Translations under genes and position numbers: made by a program | NCBI GenBank assembly: GCA_038124025.1 | Contig: JAYPBC010000010.1 | Span: forward strand, 4,685 to 68,684 | From: UBA1275 sp038124025 | GTDB lineage: Bacteria; Bacteroidota; Rhodothermia; Balneolales; Balneolaceae | DNA length: 64,000 bases | Direction of reading: 5' to 3' | Notes under the pieces: generated by a model | Databases searched by the model: none | The model's input: only the letters and a program-made list of their open reading frames with translations | What the model was told of the DNA's origin: nothing | In this document: piece after piece, positions 8,140-16,331 of the stretch | Numbering within the stretch: position 1 is the first letter of the stretch | Layout of the letters: every line of letters begins with the position of its first letter

Positions 8140-9423
8140 ATGAATGAGTGGCTCCTAATTCTTGGGACTTTGGTATTAAGTGGTTTTTTTTCGGGTTCTG
8201 AAATTGCCTTTGTTTCCGCTAACAAGCTTAAACTTGAAGTGGCATCGCGTCGAAATAACTTGGTAGCGAAAGCCATCGATTTCTTTAAAACTAGACCGGA
8301 AAGTTTTTTGACTACCACCTTGGTGGGGAATAATATTGTTAATGTGGTTTATGCTACTTTGATGGCAATATTTTTGGTAGAGCCAATAACCCAACTATAC
8401 CTGGAGTATGTTGGAGAGCTACCCAGTGAACTCATGGTCTTGAGCTTACAAACTATATTGGCCTCTTTATTTATTATGATTTTTGGTGAAATCTTGCCAA
8501 AAGCCATATTTAGAGCACAGGCAGACTCCCTCATACATTTCATAGCCTTACCACTTAGAATACTACATATTGCATTGAGGCCCCTTATCATCATAGCTGA
8601 TGGAGCTTCACGACAAATAATATCATTGATATCTGATGAAGCTGAGGATACCTCATCTATTTATAGGCGTCAAGATGTCGAGCGGATTGTGCAGGAATTG
8701 CGGGAGAGTGGAGGAAATGGAGACTTAGATCAGGATGATTCAGAGATACTACACAATGTACTCGAGCTGTCTAACAAACGAGTAAAAGAGAGTATGGTTC
8801 CTAGGATTGAAATAGAAGCCGTAGAGAAAAAAACCTCAATTGAGGAGGTGAGTCAGCTATTTATTGGTTCAGGTCATTCTAAGCTACCGGTATACAATGA
8901 ATCTATTGATGATGTTATTGGGGTGGTTTATGCCTATGACCTATTCAATAACCCCAAAACCATACAAGAAATACTTCGTCCAGTTAAATTAGTACCCTAT
9001 ACCAAGCGATCAAAGGATTTGTTGGCTGAATTTCGACAGGCAAACTTATCAGTAGCCATCGTACTGGATGAATATGGTGGAACAGCTGGGATGGTCACCA
9101 TCGAAGATGTACTAGAAGAACTCGTTGGAGATATTCAGGACGAACATGATGTGGAAGATGAAATCATGAAACGCATTGCTGAGCATACTTACGTGGTCAG
9201 CGGAAATGTGGAAATCGAAGAACTGAATCAAAGGTTTGAGGAAATTAATATTCCCGAAGAACCCAATGACTACGACACTCTTGCGGGATATATAATTAAC
9301 CATTTAGGTCGAATTCCAAGAGTAAATGAAGAATTTATTATCGAGGAATTCCGATTTATTATTAGTAAAGCAACACAAAGTAGAATTGAAACCGTAAAAA
9401 TGGTTGTTTTAAATCGCGATTAA
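8140..9423 (+). CDS. Hemolysin C/CorC-type protein: CNNM membrane domain, CBS pair and CorC_HlyC domain
   Basis: This 427-aa protein has the standard three parts. An N-terminal DUF21/CNNM transmembrane domain covers about 1-180, with the motif FFSGSEIAFVSANKLKLE at 15-32 and later GEILPKAIFR. A CBS-domain pair follows the conserved VKESMVPRIEIEAV at about 225, ending in VLDEYGGTAGMVTIEDVLEELVGDI. A C-terminal CorC_HlyC domain covers about 350-420. Homologues are divalent-cation (Mg2+/Co2+) transport or efflux proteins of the inner membrane; the substrate cannot be read from sequence. It lies 78 bp after the enoyl-CoA hydratase with its own ribosome site and 50 bp before the AAA+ ATPase. Confidence 0.92.
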   Translation: MNEWLLILGTLVLSGFFSGSEIAFVSANKLKLEVASRRNNLVAKAIDFFKTRPESFLTTTLVGNNIVNVVYATLMAIFLVEPITQLYLEYVGELPSELMVLSLQTILASLFIMIFGEILPKAIFRAQADSLIHFIALPLRILHIALRPLIIIADGASRQIISLISDEAEDTSSIYRRQDVERIVQELRESGGNGDLDQDDSEILHNVLELSNKRVKESMVPRIEIEAVEKKTSIEEVSQLFIGSGHSKLPVYNESIDDVIGVVYAYDLFNNPKTIQEILRPVKLVPYTKRSKDLLAEFRQANLSVAIVLDEYGGTAGMVTIEDVLEELVGDIQDEHDVEDEIMKRIAEHTYVVSGNVEIEELNQRFEEINIPEEPNDYDTLAGYIINHLGRIPRVNEEFIIEEFRFIISKATQSRIETVKMVVLNRD

Positions 9424-9473
9424 TATTAAGTCGTGAACATAGCTTAAATATTTATCTATAGGTCGTACAGATC

Positions 9474-11189
9474 ATGATTACACACTATCCAATTTGGTCA
9501 CAGGAATGCGCAAAAAAGTATTTAAGTAGAACCTTAAATACCTTCCTTTTACATGGTAATGTACATGATTTGGTGTCCATTGAATCAAAAAATTTGACGC
9601 CTCAATTTCTGCGCTTACATGAATTTCTAGCGGATGAATTCTTTGGCGCGCGGGATATCGTTCTATTTTATAACCGTGCCTCTGGAGTGTATTTCAGAGA
9701 TAAAGCATCTCGAGAGGATTTTGAACAAGCACTAAAAGCGCGCGACTCTCTTCTAGGTACAAATCATGCGGTATCCTTGCCCAAAGATCCAGTACGTATT
9801 TTTTCCATCTTGGAATCGTACTTTAGGCTCCGACTCGGGCAGAAAAAAAGTATTGCCCTCATTACTGAGTATGCAGAAACAATCGTCCCTATGAATGTTG
9901 CAGGATCTACAGGAGTAGAGGATAGGAATGCCTTAGTATATTTAACTCGTTGGGCCCAAGATCCTGTTTTGTTAAGTAGTGATTTTACTCATATGATTCT
10001 CACCGAGAATTTAAATGACCTTAATCGTACGCTAATTCAGCATCCTTATACGTCTGAAATTTCTATTCCTCATCCGAACGCGGATGCAAGGCGTAGCTAT
10101 TTGGAAACTCAAATACCGCAAACTGAATACGCGACCGTTTTTGAGCTACCCATCCAAGTGTTGGCCCAACAAACAGCAGGCCTAACAATCCTACAGTTGC
10201 AATCGTTGTATTTCAATGCAAAAGAAAATGAAGAGCCGCTCAATCTTGATACAATTACCCAAACTAAGAAGGAACTAATTGAAGCGGAAGCTTATGGATT
10301 GTTGGAATTTGTTGAGTCTCCATTTTCTCTGACGGATGTAGCAGGACATCGTCTTGTTAAAGAGCACTTAGAATTAACTGCGAAAGCACTAAAACAGGGT
10401 CACCCTGAGGTACTCCCTATGGGATATCTTGTATGTGGACCTGTAGGAACCGGTAAGACTTTTTTGGTTCAGTGTTTTGCCAAAGATGTAGGTATTCCGA
10501 TGGTAAAACTAAAAAATTTCCGTAGTCAGTGGCAGGGAGTTACCGAGGGAAATCTTGAAAAAATTTTACACCTGCTTGAGGCAATGGCACCGGTAGCGGT
10601 AATGATTGACGAGGCAGATGCTTATTTGGGAGATCGTTCGGCATCTGGAGACAGTGGTGTATCAAGTAGGGTATTCTCCCAAATTGCCAGTTTTATGAGT
10701 AATACTCAGCATAGAGGGCAAATTATATGGTTTTTAATGACAGCTCGACCCGATTTAATGCCCATTGACTTGAAAAGGCAGGGTAGAGCGGAAGAACATC
10801 TAGCCTTATTCCCACCTCAGAATAGGGAGGAAAAAGAAGAACTTTTTAAGGCAATGGTCAAAAAAACCAAGATTACCTTAGAAGAAGAGATCGTCCCTGA
10901 GGTTCTTCTCTCCGATACTTATAACCTGTCAGGTGCCGATATGGAAGCGATATTGACACGGGCTAAATTTGAGGCAGTTGCTCATGAAAAAACTTCGGTA
11001 GATCTACATCTGCTTGAGCAGGTCATCTCAAACTTTATTCCACCAACCTATCCAGAAGAGGTTGAATTACAAACTTTATTAGCAGTCTTGGAGTGTACCT
11101 CTAAAAAATTACTCCCTATGGTGTATTCGCAAATGGATCGGCAAGAATTACTCGCACGAATCGAGGAATTACGCTTTCGAATAGCTTAA
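9474..11189 (+). CDS. AAA+ ATPase, Ycf46/Vps4-like single active AAA domain with a long N-terminal region
   Basis: This 571-aa protein has a classical AAA module in its C-terminal half. Walker A is GPVGTGKT at 322-329, Walker B is VAVMIDEADAY with Asp379/Glu380, and a second-region-of-homology RQGRAEEH supplies arginine fingers. The sensor-1 position reads FLMTARPD where TNRPD is usual, so Asn is replaced by Ala. The first 290 residues look like a degenerate nucleotide-binding domain (SIALITEYAETIVP at the Walker B position), as in Ycf46-type proteins. The best guess is a protein-remodelling ATPase. It is the last gene of the co-directional run that begins with pspA. It ends exactly where the opposite-strand gene ends (no gap). 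Confidence 0.82.
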   Translation: MITHYPIWSQECAKKYLSRTLNTFLLHGNVHDLVSIESKNLTPQFLRLHEFLADEFFGARDIVLFYNRASGVYFRDKASREDFEQALKARDSLLGTNHAVSLPKDPVRIFSILESYFRLRLGQKKSIALITEYAETIVPMNVAGSTGVEDRNALVYLTRWAQDPVLLSSDFTHMILTENLNDLNRTLIQHPYTSEISIPHPNADARRSYLETQIPQTEYATVFELPIQVLAQQTAGLTILQLQSLYFNAKENEEPLNLDTITQTKKELIEAEAYGLLEFVESPFSLTDVAGHRLVKEHLELTAKALKQGHPEVLPMGYLVCGPVGTGKTFLVQCFAKDVGIPMVKLKNFRSQWQGVTEGNLEKILHLLEAMAPVAVMIDEADAYLGDRSASGDSGVSSRVFSQIASFMSNTQHRGQIIWFLMTARPDLMPIDLKRQGRAEEHLALFPPQNREEKEELFKAMVKKTKITLEEEIVPEVLLSDTYNLSGADMEAILTRAKFEAVAHEKTSVDLHLLEQVISNFIPPTYPEEVELQTLLAVLECTSKKLLPMVYSQMDRQELLARIEELRFRIA

Positions 11190-11600
11190 TTACTCGCGGG
11201 TATTAGATGGTGTTACACTGCTAATTGAATTGAGTATGAGTACACTCAATATACCAGTAAAGCTAAATGAGCATAAGAAAACCATCCGATCTATTAGAAA
11301 TGCCAGCGGTAGCCGACCCGAAAAAAAGGCAATGGCATCCATCAACAGAATACTTCCAATAAGGTAGGAGAGTATGCGCACCCTATGCACAGGTGTTATA
11401 ACCATAGCGGCATACCCCAAGACTAGACCAGAGGCGCAGTATGCAAGGTATTCTGTGTTAGTTGCGCTAAATATTTCTCTTAAACCAATGGCTACTAAAA
11501 GATTATTTAGCCCAATTGGTATTAAATAGGCACCAATAAATCCAACAAAAAAGGAAAGTCCACGTCGGCTTTTGACCGGTGTTTTAAAGGTATTACTCAT
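11190..11600 (-). CDS. Small four-helix integral membrane protein of unknown function
   Basis: This 136-aa protein has a short basic N-terminus (KTPVKSRRG) followed by four hydrophobic segments at about 15-38, 52-68, 75-93 and 103-125. No charged or catalytic residues sit inside the membrane segments, and I recognise no family. It resembles DUF-type membrane proteins of FCB bacteria. It is transcribed away from the azurin terminator, so it probably has its own promoter. Confidence 0.7.
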   Translation of the reverse strand: MSNTFKTPVKSRRGLSFFVGFIGAYLIPIGLNNLLVAIGLREIFSATNTEYLAYCASGLVLGYAAMVITPVHRVRILSYLIGSILLMDAIAFFSGRLPLAFLIDRMVFLCSFSFTGILSVLILNSISSVTPSNTRE

Positions 11601-11635
11601 GGGTAAATTAAATTTCTTCTACACATCTGCGATAA

Positions 11636-11670
11636 AAAATAAAAAAAGAGCTTAGGGACACTAAGCTCTT
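11636..11670 (-). terminator. Rho-independent terminator downstream of azurin
   Basis: On the minus strand, AAGAGCTTAG pairs with CTAAGCTCTT (10 bp, 5-nt loop; arms at 11646-11655 and 11661-11670) and is followed by a run of seven or more T. It lies 28 bp after the azurin stop codon. Confidence 0.85.
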
Positions 11671-11697
11671 CCAATAGCAGCTATTGTAATAAATACC

Positions 11698-12171
11698 TTA
11701 CTCTACAGTAAACGTTCCTTGCATTAAAGCATAATGACCTGGAAAACTACAAATGAATGAATACGTTCCTGGCGCCGGAGCCTCGAATTCAATGGTAGTT
11801 TCTTCTCCACCCCCTAATAAAATAGTATTTACCACTACTTCAGGTGCATCTGCAGGAACATATTCATTGTCTTTGGCTTTCATAGCTGACATAGCGAAAC
11901 TTGCTAAATCAGTATCAGGTTCGAGTAAAACCCAATTATGACCCATTGCAGCCTTGGGTAGTTTACCTACGTGCTTAAGCGTTAACACAACGGTTTGTCC
12001 TTGTTGAACGGTAATTTCAGATAGATTAAAACGCATCTGATCGTTACTTTCGATAACGATTTTCACTTTGTCGCTTGATTTTTCTACCTCAGTTGTCATT
12101 GTTACATTTGGTGTGAGTACAGTAGCAAATGTAGTTGTAAATGCGATTAAAGCACTAATTAGTAATGTCAT
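11698..12171 (-). CDS. azu: Azurin-like type-1 (blue) copper protein
   Basis: This 157-aa secreted cupredoxin has an N-terminal hydrophobic export signal (about 1-25). The mature part has all azurin copper ligands: His78 in AMGHNW, and Cys141, His146 and Met150 in the loop CSFPGHYALM with azurin spacing C-x4-H-x3-M. The segment LPKAAMGHNWVL is typical of azurin. Only one cysteine is visible, so the disulfide of pseudomonad azurins (Cys3-Cys26) is missing. Function is periplasmic one-electron carrier to a terminal oxidase or other reductase; the partner is not in the window. It is monocistronic, with a strong terminator and a 357-bp upstream region. Confidence 0.93.
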   Translation of the reverse strand: MTLLISALIAFTTTFATVLTPNVTMTTEVEKSSDKVKIVIESNDQMRFNLSEITVQQGQTVVLTLKHVGKLPKAAMGHNWVLLEPDTDLASFAMSAMKAKDNEYVPADAPEVVVNTILLGGGEETTIEFEAPAPGTYSFICSFPGHYALMQGTFTVE

Positions 12172-12528
12172 GGTATTTATTATTGATGAATGATGGTTGC
12201 ACTAAGAACAGTTGCTTCGTCAACCCACAACAAATACCGCTCCGGAATCTTCTGCTATCTAAAGCAGGAGTGAGTAGTCGCCAATCTTAGATGCTTTTTA
12301 TACTTAATAATAAAAATACGTTCTAATTATGAACTTTATGTGAAGAACTAGAAAAAAATCACTTTTTTAGAAGCTTTGCCTCGCCTAGGAATACAGATTC
12401 TGAATAGGTAAATTTTATGCTATATTCTCCACTTAAGGCAACGAGTTATTTCTTAAACACTCGAGTAGGTCTTTAGTACTTTATATTTATTTCTTACAAA
12501 AAGCGGCCAGATTCCCAGTAAATACGAA
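12172..12528. promoter_or_regulatory. Divergent intergenic region between azurin and pheA with a hairpin in the azurin leader
   Basis: This gap of 357 bp has no gene. On the minus strand an 8-bp stem (arms 12249-12256 and 12263-12270, one G-T wobble, 6-nt loop) lies about 80 nt upstream of the azurin start. A GGTTG/CAACC pair lies further down the same leader. I see no T-run and no consensus of a known riboswitch. The half toward pheA is AT-rich without a clear TAnnTTTG box. Confidence 0.35.
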
Positions 12529-13671
12529 ATGAAAGAAAAACTTCACTCTATACGAAATAAGCTAGATGATATTGATAAAAGTATCATTAAAGCTTTAGCC
12601 CAACGTCAACAAGTTGTTAAAGAGGTTGCAGCACTTAAACTCGCTACTAATAGTGGAATTAGAGATCTAGAAAGAGAAGAAAAACTGCTCAATAAAATCC
12701 GAGATTTTGCTAATGAGGAAGGCTTAGACCGGTATTATGCGGAACATTTATTTAGAGAAATAATAACTAATTCGGTTCGTTATCAGACTCACTCGTTAGT
12801 GGACCTTCAAAATAAAAATGGTCAAGGCCATATAAGAGTCAGCTACCAGGGTACCGATGGGGCATATAGCCATCTTGCAGCTATTCGGCATTTTGAGGAG
12901 CGACATAAACAAGTCGATTATTATGGATACGACACCTTCCAAGAAGCAGCCCAAGCGTTAAAGGACGAACAGGTAGATTTTGCTATGCTACCTATAGAAA
13001 ATACTACCGCGGGCTCTATCAATGATATTTATGATATTTTAGGGGCGTCTAATCTGCACATTATAGGGGAAGAAATCATAAAAATTGTGCACTGCTTATT
13101 GGCAGTTGAACCGGTTGATGTGAGCAAGATTAGGCGCATTCTGTCCCACCCAAAAGCCATAGAGCAATGCACACATTTTTTATCCCGCCTTCCTAGGTGC
13201 ACGGTTGAATCCTATCTAGATACGGCTATATCGGCTAAGCGTGTACTCGAAGACGGAGATCTATCCCAAGCGGCAATAGCTGGTGCGCATGCGGCAGATT
13301 TATACGGGCTTCATATAATTGCCCATGATATAGCCAATCAACAAGAAAATTACACTCGTTTTGTGGTGGTAGCTCGTAAAGCGATTGAAGTTGACCCACA
13401 ATTCCCCTCAAAGACCTCACTCATGATGGTCACATCCCATCAAGAAGGTTCCTTGGTTGAATGTCTTAATGTATTTCACCGGCATGGGATTAATGTGTGC
13501 AAACTTGAATCTCGGCCTCGAATGAATGAGCCTTTTCGATATTCATTTTACGTAGATATTGAAGCTAATGTATTTGATAGCCATACCGCTGAGGCAATAG
13601 AAGAGTTGAGAAGGGAAGCCGAAGAGGTGAAAATATTCGGCAGCTATCCAAAGCAGCTCAACAGCGATTAA
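12529..13671 (+). CDS. pheA: Bifunctional chorismate mutase / prephenate dehydratase (P-protein)
   Basis: This 380-aa protein has the classical P-protein order. A type II chorismate mutase helix bundle covers 1-85, with LDDIDKSIIKALAQR. The prephenate dehydratase domain covers about 103-282, with YQGTDGAYSH, LPIENTTAGSI at 154-164 and the catalytic Thr-Arg-Phe at 276-278. A C-terminal ACT domain starts at about 294, with GSLVECLNVFHRHGINV and the phenylalanine-binding ESRP at 327-330. It converts chorismate to prephenate and on to phenylpyruvate for phenylalanine synthesis. The intact ACT domain implies feedback inhibition by phenylalanine. It is a single gene, convergent with xseA. Confidence 0.95.
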   Translation: MKEKLHSIRNKLDDIDKSIIKALAQRQQVVKEVAALKLATNSGIRDLEREEKLLNKIRDFANEEGLDRYYAEHLFREIITNSVRYQTHSLVDLQNKNGQGHIRVSYQGTDGAYSHLAAIRHFEERHKQVDYYGYDTFQEAAQALKDEQVDFAMLPIENTTAGSINDIYDILGASNLHIIGEEIIKIVHCLLAVEPVDVSKIRRILSHPKAIEQCTHFLSRLPRCTVESYLDTAISAKRVLEDGDLSQAAIAGAHAADLYGLHIIAHDIANQQENYTRFVVVARKAIEVDPQFPSKTSLMMVTSHQEGSLVECLNVFHRHGINVCKLESRPRMNEPFRYSFYVDIEANVFDSHTAEAIEELRREAEEVKIFGSYPKQLNSD

Positions 13672-13694
13672 ACTTGGATGTGTATATTCCAAAA

Positions 13695-13712
13695 CTAAGG
13701 GTATGACCTTAG
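13695..13712. terminator. Possible weak terminator hairpin between convergent pheA and xseA
   Basis: CTAAGG (13695-13700) pairs with CCTTAG (13707-13712) over a 6-nt loop in the 42-bp gap. Reading the minus strand, the hairpin is followed by only four T, so it is at best a weak xseA terminator. Confidence 0.3.
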
Positions 13713-13713
13713 C

Positions 13714-14919
13714 TCAATTGCTCTGAGGGTAAAGAGATTTTCTTCCCTGTTTAAATTCAATTTCTAGCTTGGAATCAGTATTTAAAGCCTCTAAGTGACG
13801 AACCCAATGTCCATCTTGCCAAACTCGGGTATATCCTTTTTCCAAAGCTTCATTAGGGTTCATCCGTTCTAGTCGGTGCTCAAGTTCTGTGAAATTCGCT
13901 CTATTTTGTTGCATTCTTTGGCTTAAAAGGTGTTCTAAAGATTGTCGATTATTTCGAACCTTCATGGCAGAGATTTGGAGTCGTTCTTGCACTTTTTTTA
14001 GGGCATATGACTTGGCTAAGTAATCTACCCGTTGTCTAGCCTCGGTCAAACGTTGCTCTAAACGGCGATGAAGTCTTTCGGCGTATTCGTCTAAGCCGGC
14101 TAATACATCATCCCGATTGGGGGTTGCCAGTACCGCAGCTTGAGTAGGGGTGGCTGCACGCTGATCGGCTACAAAATCTGATATACTGAAATCGATTTCG
14201 TGGCCAACCCCACTAATAACCGGAATAGGGCAAGAATATATAGCACGGGCAACGGATTCCTCATTAAATGGCCACAAATCCTCGAGTGAACCACCGCCTC
14301 GACTCACAATGATTACTTGAATGTCCTTAGATGTCCCCAAAAGTTCTAGGGCCTCGCAGATTTCCCCTGCGGCTCTTTCGCCCTGAACACTGGCATGGCA
14401 GAGTGTTATTTCGGCCAATGGCCATCGAGTAGACAGGGTGGATATAATATCTTGAAAGGCGGCGGTTGTACGCGAGCTCACCACTCCAATCTTAGTAGGG
14501 AAACGGGGGAGTGTTTTTTTGTGGCTGGAATCAAATAGACCTTCTGCAGCTAGTTTTTTCTTTAGCCGCTCGAATTCCATTTGTAGTTTCCCAACCCCAA
14601 TGGCTTCCACTTCTTCAATGATTAACTGATACCTGCCTTGAGGTTTGTAGACCTGAATAGACCCTCGTAGAATAACTTCTCTTCCATCCTCAAATAAAGA
14701 GGCATACCGTTGAGCTTGGCTTCTCCACATAACACACGGGAGTTGGGCGTTGGAATCTTTTAGTGTACAGTATATATGGCCGTTTGAACTCTTCTTTACA
14801 TTGCTTAACTCACCAAGTACACTAATGTTAGTGAAATGTTGTTCTAACAGGACTTTAATGCGTTGAGTGAGTTCACTAACCTTTGGAATATGCTGCTGTG
14901 GTGTTTCAAATAAATCCAT
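13714..14919 (-). CDS. xseA: Exodeoxyribonuclease VII large subunit
   Basis: This 401-aa protein has an N-terminal OB-fold (about 12-105, KVSELTQRIKVLLEQHFTNISVLGELSN at the start). The catalytic core follows with KIGVVSSRTTAAFQD, IIVSRGGGSLEDLWPFN and VISGVGHEIDFSISDFVADQRAATPT, then long helices with coiled-coil character and the C-terminal ALEKGYTRVWQDG segment. With XseB it degrades single-stranded DNA to oligonucleotides in repair. xseB is not adjacent, unlike many genomes where it follows xseA. Confidence 0.94.
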   Translation of the reverse strand: MDLFETPQQHIPKVSELTQRIKVLLEQHFTNISVLGELSNVKKSSNGHIYCTLKDSNAQLPCVMWRSQAQRYASLFEDGREVILRGSIQVYKPQGRYQLIIEEVEAIGVGKLQMEFERLKKKLAAEGLFDSSHKKTLPRFPTKIGVVSSRTTAAFQDIISTLSTRWPLAEITLCHASVQGERAAGEICEALELLGTSKDIQVIIVSRGGGSLEDLWPFNEESVARAIYSCPIPVISGVGHEIDFSISDFVADQRAATPTQAAVLATPNRDDVLAGLDEYAERLHRRLEQRLTEARQRVDYLAKSYALKKVQERLQISAMKVRNNRQSLEHLLSQRMQQNRANFTELEHRLERMNPNEALEKGYTRVWQDGHWVRHLEALNTDSKLEIEFKQGRKSLYPQSN

Positions 14920-15039
14920 AGTTCAAGATAGCAAATCTCAGATGCTTCTACATCCTTTGCTTTGTTCTATGTATATTTAAAGTGTTAATAAACCGTTTTA
15001 ATTTTCACACCCATTACTTTAAGCCTGCTAGATACGAAC

Positions 15040-16320
15040 ATGCTACTAAAAAACTTGCGAATTGTAACATCCACCACATTAACAGACCAAGTTCAACATA
15101 TTCGAGTTACTGATGGACAAATAGCTGAAATAGGCTCTGAATTGACTGCCCATGATGGGGAGGAAGTTCATGATTTTAAAGGAGCTTATGTAAGTCCTGG
15201 CTGGATGGATATGCATGTACACTTACGTGAACCAGGTTATGAGCATAAAGAAACCATAGAGCAGGGTTGTGCTGCTGCTGCTTTTGGCGGTTTTACAGCC
15301 GTCGCTTGTATGCCGAACACAAATCCACCTATACATACCAGAGATGTGGTTGAGTATATTATTTCCAAAGCCAATTTAACTCCGGTAGATGTACATCCAA
15401 TTGGATGTGTAACCAAACATCGAAAGGGGGAAAGCATTTCCGAAATGGCGGATATGAAAAAAGGTGGGGCAGTGGCATTCAGCGATGATGGAGATCCTGT
15501 ATACGATGCACAGGTAATGCGAATAGCCTTAGAGTATTCCTCCATGCTAGATGCCCCTATTATTAATCATGAAGAAGATTTAAGCCTATCCAGACCTGGA
15601 CATATGAATGAAGGGGCTGTGTCCACGAGATTAGGAGTAGATGGTACCCCAGGAATAGCCGAAGAAGTCATGATAGCTCGCGATATATTACTTGCTGAAT
15701 ATACCGGAGGCCACGTTCATGTTGCTCACATCAGTACGGCAGAAGGGGTTGACTTGGTCCGAAAAGCCAAAGCCAAAGGGATACCAGTTACTACAGAGGT
15801 ATGCCCTCATCATTTCCATTTGACCGATGAAGAGGTCGAGAAAACCAATTTTAGTACTAATGTAAAGATGCATCCGCCATTACGCACACAGCATGATGTT
15901 GAGGCTATGATTGAGGGTTTAAAGGATGGTACTATCGATGTGATTTGTACGGATCATGCTCCTCATGCGATTGAGGAAAAAGAGGTGGAATTTAACTATG
16001 CACCTAATGGTATAATTGGACTTGAGACTGCATGGGCCATTACCAATGAGCAATTACTTGCTCCGGGTCATCTAAGTTTGACCTCGTTGATTGATAAGTT
16101 ATGTGATCAACCCAGAAAAATTCTTCGTTTAACAGTTCCTACCATAGAGCAGGGGGCTAATGCCAACTTAACCATCTTTAACACCGATGAGCAGTGGGTT
16201 TTCGATGATAAAAATGTTCGCTCAAAATCACATAATTCACCTTATTTAAATAGGAAGTTGACAGGTCGTGCAGTGGCAATTGTCAACAAAGGAGAATTAC
16301 ATGTTAATACTTTGAAATAA
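15040..16320 (+). CDS. pyrC: Dihydroorotase (type I, PyrC)
   Basis: This 426-aa cyclic amidohydrolase has the zinc-binding motif MDMHVHLREPGYEHKE (His59, His61, Arg63). It also has AFSDDGDPV near residue 150, the later metal histidines in INHEED and HVAHISTAE, and catalytic Asp in ICTDHAPHA. The C-terminal beta-sandwich returns at GANANLTIFNTDEQW. It cyclises N-carbamoyl-aspartate to dihydroorotate in pyrimidine synthesis. The length and motifs match active type I enzymes, not the inactive PyrC' partner. The next gene begins 11 bp downstream. Confidence 0.94.
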   Translation: MLLKNLRIVTSTTLTDQVQHIRVTDGQIAEIGSELTAHDGEEVHDFKGAYVSPGWMDMHVHLREPGYEHKETIEQGCAAAAFGGFTAVACMPNTNPPIHTRDVVEYIISKANLTPVDVHPIGCVTKHRKGESISEMADMKKGGAVAFSDDGDPVYDAQVMRIALEYSSMLDAPIINHEEDLSLSRPGHMNEGAVSTRLGVDGTPGIAEEVMIARDILLAEYTGGHVHVAHISTAEGVDLVRKAKAKGIPVTTEVCPHHFHLTDEEVEKTNFSTNVKMHPPLRTQHDVEAMIEGLKDGTIDVICTDHAPHAIEEKEVEFNYAPNGIIGLETAWAITNEQLLAPGHLSLTSLIDKLCDQPRKILRLTVPTIEQGANANLTIFNTDEQWVFDDKNVRSKSHNSPYLNRKLTGRAVAIVNKGELHVNTLK

Positions 16321-16331
16321 TTTGACTACAC

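Noticed and set aside
12172..12528. Possible riboswitch in the azurin leader
   Set aside because: No core motif of TPP, cobalamin, SAM or other known riboswitches was found, only a simple hairpin.
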